From: Treponema sp.
GTDB taxonomy: Bacteria; Spirochaetota; Spirochaetia; Treponematales; Breznakiellaceae
Assembly: GCA_031275035.1 (NCBI GenBank)
Contig: JAISPH010000080.1
Location: 1 to 9,510, forward strand
Direction of reading: 5' to 3'
DNA: 9,510 nt
Under the pieces are notes generated by a model that worked only from the letters and a program-made list of their open reading frames with translations, made no database searches and had not been told where the DNA came from. The position numbers and the translations under genes are program-made. Of this stretch, positions 5,884-9,510 are shown piece by piece (the first letter of the stretch is position 1; each line of letters starts with the position of its first letter).

Positions 5884-6592
5884 CCTGGTACCCCGCTCCG
5901 AAGCCGTTGTCAATATTTACCACGGAGATCCCCGGCGAACAGGCAGTCAGCATCCCCAAAAGGGCCGAAACGCCGCCGAAGGAGGCGCCGTAGCCTACGC
6001 TGGTGGGCAGGGCTATGACCGGCGCCGAGACCAGGCCGGCAATGACCCCCGCCAGGGCCCCCTCCATCCCCGCGGCGGCGATGATCGCCCTGGCCCGCCT
6101 GATATCCGGGAGCCGGGCAAAGAGCCGGTGTATCCCCGCCACCCCTACGTCGGCGATAAGCTCAACCCGGCTGCCGAAAAATTCCGCGGTTACCGCCGCC
6201 TCCCTGGCGGCGGGCAGATCGGAGGTGCCCGCGGCCACCACCGTTACCAGTCCCCGCCTCTCCTTTCCCTCCCCCAGGGTAAGGGTTCCGGCGATCTCGT
6301 CCCGGACCGTTTCGGGAAAACGGGAGCATATCCTCTCCGCCAGATCGGGACCGGCCTTGGTCCCCAGCACGGGTATGTTTTTCTCCCGCATGGCGCCGAT
6401 AATCGCTTCCGCCTGATCCGCGGTCTTTCCGCCGCAGAAAACCACCTCTGGATAGCCGGTCCGCTCCTCCCGGCGGCTGTCGACAACGGCAAAACCGAGA
6501 TCCCGCTTGTACAGAGAATCGATGAGGTCCTCAGCCTCCTCGGGGGAAAGGGAGTCCGACCTCAGGGACTGCAGAATTTCCGGGATCTTCAC
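5849..6592 (-). CDS. larB: Pyridinium-3,5-biscarboxylate mononucleotide synthase LarB
   Basis: LarB performs the first step of Ni-pincer cofactor synthesis: it carboxylates the pyridine ring of nicotinic acid adenine dinucleotide and cleaves off AMP, giving P2CMN. It is related to PurE (AIR carboxylase). The 247 residues show an N-terminal helical part (1-35) and the PurE-like core with GTSDLPAAREAA (122-133), DVGVAGIHRL (148-157), AGMEGAL (174-180), PTSVGYG (196-202) and NIDNGFGAG (226-234). Cys218 in TACSPG probably corresponds to the Cys that forms the covalent adduct with the pyridine ring in studied LarB. It starts at GTG, overlapping the larC TGA by 4 nt (GTGA), with GGAGG about 7 nt upstream. 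It is last in its operon and overlaps the convergent BspA-like gene by 35 nt. Confidence 0.94.
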   Translation of the reverse strand: MKIPEILQSLRSDSLSPEEAEDLIDSLYKRDLGFAVVDSRREERTGYPEVVFCGGKTADQAEAIIGAMREKNIPVLGTKAGPDLAERICSRFPETVRDEIAGTLTLGEGKERRGLVTVVAAGTSDLPAAREAAVTAEFFGSRVELIADVGVAGIHRLFARLPDIRRARAIIAAAGMEGALAGVIAGLVSAPVIALPTSVGYGASFGGVSALLGMLTACSPGISVVNIDNGFGAGYQANLINRLGSPG

Positions 6593-7824
6593 CGGTCCCC
6601 CTCCAAAAGCCGTTCCGCCCCGGCGAGAGAAATCCCCCGGTCCCGGGCAATCCGGGCCCGGTCCTCGTATTCAAACTTGGACCCCAGGGCCTCCTCTCCC
6701 CAAAAGACGGTCTTCTTTCCCGCTTCGCCCAGGGAGGTGCCGATCCGTTCCTCCTCCCGGCGGAGGGAGAGCCGGCGTACCGGAGTTTCCCGGAAGCCGA
6801 TGGCGGAGGACCGGCGGAAGAGGATCTCCCGCAGGATGTCCAGCCTGTCCGGGCTGCCGGAGGAAAGGACCGAGACCACCGTCCCGGGCCGGGATTTCTT
6901 CATCACGCAGGGACTGAGGGTTACGTCCAAAGCGCCTCCGGCAAAGAGGCTTTCCATCAGAAAGCCCAGGGCCTCTCCGGTCATGTCGTCGATATTGGTC
7001 TCGATCAGTACCAGTTCCTCGGTGATCCAGGGTTTCCCCCGGGAACTTTCCGCAGCCTCCTCCCGCCAGGAAAGGCGGAGCACATTGGGCTTATCCAGTT
7101 TGCGGGTCCCTATGCCGTAACCGGTTTTAAGTTCCCTAAAGGCTCCGGCGGCGGTAAAGGCATCCGCCGAGGCGGCGGCAATGGCCGCTCCGGTGGGAGT
7201 GGTCATCTCCTTCTGAAAGCCCCCGGTCCTGACCGGAAGCCCCCGGCAGAGGATCAGCGTCGCCGGAGCGGGAACCGGCAGTTCCCCGTGGGCGCAATGT
7301 ACCGTTCCGCTCCCAAGTTCTATCTCCGAACAGGTAATCCGGTCCGGTTTCAGCAGGTCGAGGCATACGGCGGTTCCCACAATATCAATAATCGAATCCA
7401 GGGCGCCGACTTCGTGGAAGGCGATATCCTCCTCGGGGATTCCGTGAACCTGGGACTCCGCCCCGGCGATACGGGTAAAAATAGCCAGGGCCCGCCGCTT
7501 TGCCCCCTCGGACAGGGCGGCCCCTTCAATGAGGGAACGGATCTCCTTCCAGGAATGGTGGCCATGTTCATGGCCGTGATGATGTTCATGATTATGACTA
7601 TGATCCTGATGTTCATGGCGGCCGTGGTCGTCTACGGTTACCACGGCCCTGGTTCCAGAGATACCGCAGCGTTCATCCCGCCGGAAGTCCAGCTTCCATC
7701 CCCCCAGACCGAGCTTCTCCAACTCGGCCTGTACCAGGGCGGTATCGACCCCCAGATCCGCAAAAGCCCCCAGGGCCATATCCCCGGAAATTCCCGCAAA
7801 GCAGTCAAAGTGCAGTGTCTTCAT
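6589..7824 (-). CDS. larC: Nickel-insertion protein LarC, single-frame full-length form
   Basis: LarC inserts nickel into pyridinium-3,5-bisthiocarboxylate mononucleotide in a CTP-dependent cyclometallation, finishing the NPN cofactor. All 411 residues are in one frame: DCFAGISGDMALGA (7-20), a His-rich stretch (67-90, 13 His), FHEVGALD (136-143), TPTGAA (209-214), and then the C-terminal CTP/metal part with ETNIDDMTGE (275-284) and MKKSRPG (308-314). In Lactobacillus plantarum the two halves are joined by a programmed frameshift; here none is needed. The His-rich stretch is probably a nickel store or delivery segment. ATG at 7824 overlaps the larE stop by 4 nt (ATGA), with GGAGG six nt upstream. 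Confidence 0.95.
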   Translation of the reverse strand: MKTLHFDCFAGISGDMALGAFADLGVDTALVQAELEKLGLGGWKLDFRRDERCGISGTRAVVTVDDHGRHEHQDHSHNHEHHHGHEHGHHSWKEIRSLIEGAALSEGAKRRALAIFTRIAGAESQVHGIPEEDIAFHEVGALDSIIDIVGTAVCLDLLKPDRITCSEIELGSGTVHCAHGELPVPAPATLILCRGLPVRTGGFQKEMTTPTGAAIAAASADAFTAAGAFRELKTGYGIGTRKLDKPNVLRLSWREEAAESSRGKPWITEELVLIETNIDDMTGEALGFLMESLFAGGALDVTLSPCVMKKSRPGTVVSVLSSGSPDRLDILREILFRRSSAIGFRETPVRRLSLRREEERIGTSLGEAGKKTVFWGEEALGSKFEYEDRARIARDRGISLAGAERLLEGDR

Positions 7825-8660
7825 TGGACCCCTCCGGCCTCCGCGGCGGACGCCGCCCGGTTCATATTTCCCATGGCATAACCCTCCGCCTCAAAGGCGA
7901 CATAGATAAAACCGAAGTCCTTGAGGGTCCGGGAGATTGAATCCAGCGCCGCCTCGTCAAAGAAGAGCCGCCTTTCCTCCGGGGCCACCTCAATCCGGGC
8001 CAGATCGCCGTGGGAACGAACCCGGAACTGGCGGAATCCCCTGGAACGAAGGGCGTCCTCCGCCCGTTCTACCCGGCGGAGCTTTTCCCGGTCTATCCTT
8101 TCCCCATAAGGAATGCGGGAGGCAAGGCAGGCAAAGGCAGGTTTATCCCAGGTGGGCAGCTTAAACCGGCGGGAAAGCTCCCGGATTTCCTCCTTGGTAA
8201 GCCCCGCTTCCCTGAGGGGACTCAGCACCCCCAGTTCCTCCAGGGCCTTGAGGCCCGGCCGGTAATCGCCCAGGTCGTCCAGATTCGATCCGTCCAGCAC
8301 CGTGTATATGCCCCGGCGCTCGGCCGCCCCGATCACCGCGGCAAATTCCAGTTTCTTGCAGAAGTAGCAGCGTTCCCTGGAGTTTGCCGCCACTTCCTCA
8401 TCGATGGCGCTTTCTTCTATGAAGATATGATCGATGCCGATAAGCCGGGCCGTTTCCGCGGCGGAGTTTCTCTCACTTTCCGGCAGCATGGGGGAGAGGA
8501 TGGTTACCGCCAGGGCTTTCCTCCCCAGGGCGGCGGCGGCAGCATAGCAGAGGAAGGAACTGTCAACGCCTCCGGAGAAGGCTACCGCAGCGCTTTTCCG
8601 GGCGGCTATAAGATCCAGCAGCCTGCGGTACTTTTCATCAATGGTCTGCAAAAGGGACAC
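7821..8660 (-). CDS. larE: ATP-dependent sulfur transferase LarE, three-cysteine type
   Basis: LarE adenylates each carboxylate of P2CMN and replaces it with a thiocarboxylate, the second step of NPN synthesis. The 279-residue PP-loop enzyme has SGGVDSS (29-35) for ATP binding. Cys178, in FACLASRIPYG, matches the sulfur-bearing Cys (176) of the L. plantarum enzyme, which sacrifices its own sulfur. Here RCYFCKK supplies two more, Cys98 and Cys101. A CxxC plus third Cys is the arrangement expected for the LarE subgroup that carries a [4Fe-4S] cluster and works catalytically. The start is GTG at 8660 behind AGGAGG with a slightly short 4-nt gap; TTG three codons on is possible but less likely. 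It is co-transcribed with larC and larB, probably from the promoter at 8838-8866 as well as by read-through from the upstream genes. Confidence 0.94.
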   Translation of the reverse strand: MSLLQTIDEKYRRLLDLIAARKSAAVAFSGGVDSSFLCYAAAAALGRKALAVTILSPMLPESERNSAAETARLIGIDHIFIEESAIDEEVAANSRERCYFCKKLEFAAVIGAAERRGIYTVLDGSNLDDLGDYRPGLKALEELGVLSPLREAGLTKEEIRELSRRFKLPTWDKPAFACLASRIPYGERIDREKLRRVERAEDALRSRGFRQFRVRSHGDLARIEVAPEERRLFFDEAALDSISRTLKDFGFIYVAFEAEGYAMGNMNRAASAAEAGGVQ

Positions 8661-8837
8661 GGAGCCTCCTGAAAACGGGATTCATCCGCTGCGGTCCCTT
8701 CATGGGATTTTTCCTGAAAGAACGGGCCAAAGCCCCGGCGTCTGTATTGCAACTGCGCCGCAGCCGCCTGCGCCGAAAGGCATAACGGCGCGGGCCGCCG
8801 GCTTCATGCCGCCGGCCCGATGCTGTCAACGGGGGTA
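8661..8837 (-). promoter_or_regulatory. Long structured leader of larE (three hairpins)
   Basis: About 170 nt separate the predicted transcription start from larE. In transcript order it contains a 12-bp GC-rich stem with one mismatch and an ATGAA loop (8819-8791), GCGCCG/CGGCGC (8791-8770, overlapping the first stem by one base), and a short TCCC-ATGAA-GGGA hairpin (8707-8695). AGGAGG (8670-8665) precedes the GTG. An Arg-rich open frame in this stretch (TTG at 8829) is judged not to be a gene. No known riboswitch core was recognised. Confidence 0.4.
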
Positions 8838-8866
8838 ACGATATACAATCCCGGGGGAACTGTCAA
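8838..8866 (-). promoter_or_regulatory. Probable internal promoter for larE-larC-larB
   Basis: On the minus strand TTGACA (8866-8861) overlaps the stop of the DUF3842 gene and is followed after 17 nt by TATCGT (8843-8838), a 6/6 and 4/6 pair. An 8-bp repeat, GTTGACAG, recurs 37 nt downstream (8830-8823); that copy lacks a plausible -10. Confidence 0.45.
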
Positions 8867-9303
8867 CGTCCTTCGATCCGTTCAAGCCTCTCTTTAAGAT
8901 ACGCCGCCGCCTTGTCCAGCATCCTGCCCAGGGGAAGGGACTCGGCTCCGACAAGGTAAATATGCTCCTGATGGACGGGAAGCAGTATCCGTTCCCCCGG
9001 CGCCGCGAGCACCGCCTCGGCCATGGCGGGGCTTACCTCTCCCATAAGGCTGTTAGCCAGCACGATACCCAGAGGGCCGAGGATAAAGTCCCCCAGGGAA
9101 ACCGAAACTTTAACGGCATTTTCCCCCGCCGCCCCCCGGTGGGCGCCGGCCTTGAGCATCCGTTCCGCGGCGGAGGCGTTGGTCCCCAGGGCTATCAACT
9201 CGACCGGAACTTTATCCGTATCGATGATCTCCCGGATTTTACCGATAAGCTGGGCGCCGACGCCGCCGCCCATGCCGTCAATGACCACCACGGTTTTCTT
9301 CAT
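8863..9303 (-). CDS. DUF3842 family protein
   Basis: The 146-residue protein matches the DUF3842 pattern as I know it. It opens with a glycine-rich, Rossmann-like loop IDGMGGGVG (8-16), then LIALGTNASAAERMLKAGA (36-54), GENA (60-63) and the very conserved GPLGIVLANSLMGE (76-89), ending with a charged helix. Family function is unknown; the Gly loop suggests nucleotide binding. There is no signal peptide or membrane helix, so it is cytoplasmic. ATG at 9303 overlaps the nitroreductase TGA by 4 nt. The larE promoter begins in its stop codon and larE follows in the same direction, so a role near Ni-cofactor metabolism is plausible but unproven. Confidence 0.85.
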   Translation of the reverse strand: MKKTVVVIDGMGGGVGAQLIGKIREIIDTDKVPVELIALGTNASAAERMLKAGAHRGAAGENAVKVSVSLGDFILGPLGIVLANSLMGEVSPAMAEAVLAAPGERILLPVHQEHIYLVGAESLPLGRMLDKAAAYLKERLERIEGR

Positions 9304-9510
9304 CGGCCCCCGGTCCTGCCGTAATACTCATAGTGAACCCTGGCGGGATCAAAGCGGTCCTGCTGTTTCGGAAGCTTGGCGGGATACCCCAGGGCGATCA
9401 GGGAGAAAGGAAGCAGGTGGCCGGGAAAGCCGAAGCGTTCCGAAAGGGCCTTGACCCGGTCCTGGTTGGGATACCAGCCGAGCCAAACCCCGCCCAGACC
9501 CTCGTCAACG
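9300..9510 (-). CDS. Nitroreductase family protein, C-terminal 69 residues (5' end outside window)
   Basis: The minus strand is open from the window edge to TGA at 9302-9300. It encodes GLGGVWLGWYPNQDRVKAL, then FGFPGHLLPFSLIALGYP (Lys follows) and KQQDRFDPARVHYEYYG. This is the usual end of FMN-dependent nitroreductase-family NAD(P)H oxidoreductases: the 'G(L)GxVWLG' strand, the 'P(F)SLIALGYP' strand and the 'DRFDPxRVHYE' tail. The FMN-binding N-terminal half is missing because of the window boundary, so the substrate cannot be judged. The 4-nt stop/start overlap with the DUF3842 gene shows that the two are translated from one message. Confidence 0.85.
   Translation of the reverse strand, partial: VDEGLGGVWLGWYPNQDRVKALSERFGFPGHLLPFSLIALGYPAKLPKQQDRFDPARVHYEYYGRTGGR

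Noticed and set aside
5642..7120. 492-codon plus-strand open frame across the BspA-like gene end, larB and larC
   Set aside because: Shadow of larB and larC; Arg/Ser/Pro-rich, no domain, and begins inside the BspA-like gene in another frame.
7560..7620. Repeat-like CATGTTCATGG pattern within larC that might suggest a CRISPR or microsatellite
   Set aside because: It is simply the His-codon run (CAT/CAC) of the LarC His-rich stretch, read on the opposite strand; spacing is irregular and there are no spacers.
8638..8829. 63-codon Arg-rich minus-strand frame upstream of larE, possibly a leader peptide
   Set aside because: TTG start without a Shine-Dalgarno, composition forced by GC-rich hairpins, and it runs past the larE start; better explained as untranslated leader.

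Overview
The window looks like a chromosomal segment of a GC-rich spirochaete. A termite-gut Treponema or a relative is my best guess. This rests on the elongation factor P sequence, the short BspA-type leucine-rich-repeat secreted protein with a 'KKAGTYV' tail, and the general gene style; no rRNA or other decisive marker is present. Translated products, motifs, promoters and hairpins below were read directly from the bases. No database search was possible.

Left part (1-2375). A short C-terminal tail of an unknown gene is followed by what appears to be a decayed transposase scrap, then efp (elongation factor P) with its own promoter. Convergent to efp, on the minus strand, lie two tandem, clearly paralogous genes for exported START/SRPBCC-like proteins.

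Centre and right (2376-9510). These genes form a nickel-pincer-nucleotide (NPN) system. Going leftwards on the minus strand, larMN (CbiM/NikM fused to a PDGLE-type NikN-like domain), larQ (EcfT/CbiQ) and larO (ECF ATPase) form a tight nickel/cobalt importer operon. Further right, also on the minus strand, a nitroreductase tail, a DUF3842 gene, larE, larC and larB run in one direction, with 4-nt overlaps at nitroreductase/DUF3842, larE/larC and larC/larB. LarB, LarE and LarC act in that order to turn nicotinic acid adenine dinucleotide into the Ni-pincer cofactor, and the importer would supply the metal. The user enzyme (LarA family) is not in the window. A plus-strand gene for a small secreted BspA-like protein sits between the two nickel operons.

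The most interesting points are: (i) larO has no ATG/GTG/TTG codon upstream of its Walker A motif and most likely starts at ATT behind a good Shine-Dalgarno; (ii) the ~190-nt larMN leader holds four hairpins and competing pairings that could reach its ribosome site; (iii) the three genes for exported proteins each have a -10 hexamer exactly 6 nt before the ATG and no Shine-Dalgarno, suggesting leaderless mRNAs; (iv) the promoters of larMN and the BspA-like gene are back-to-back and share one -35 site; (v) LarE carries a CxxC plus a third Cys, as in Fe-S-type LarE.
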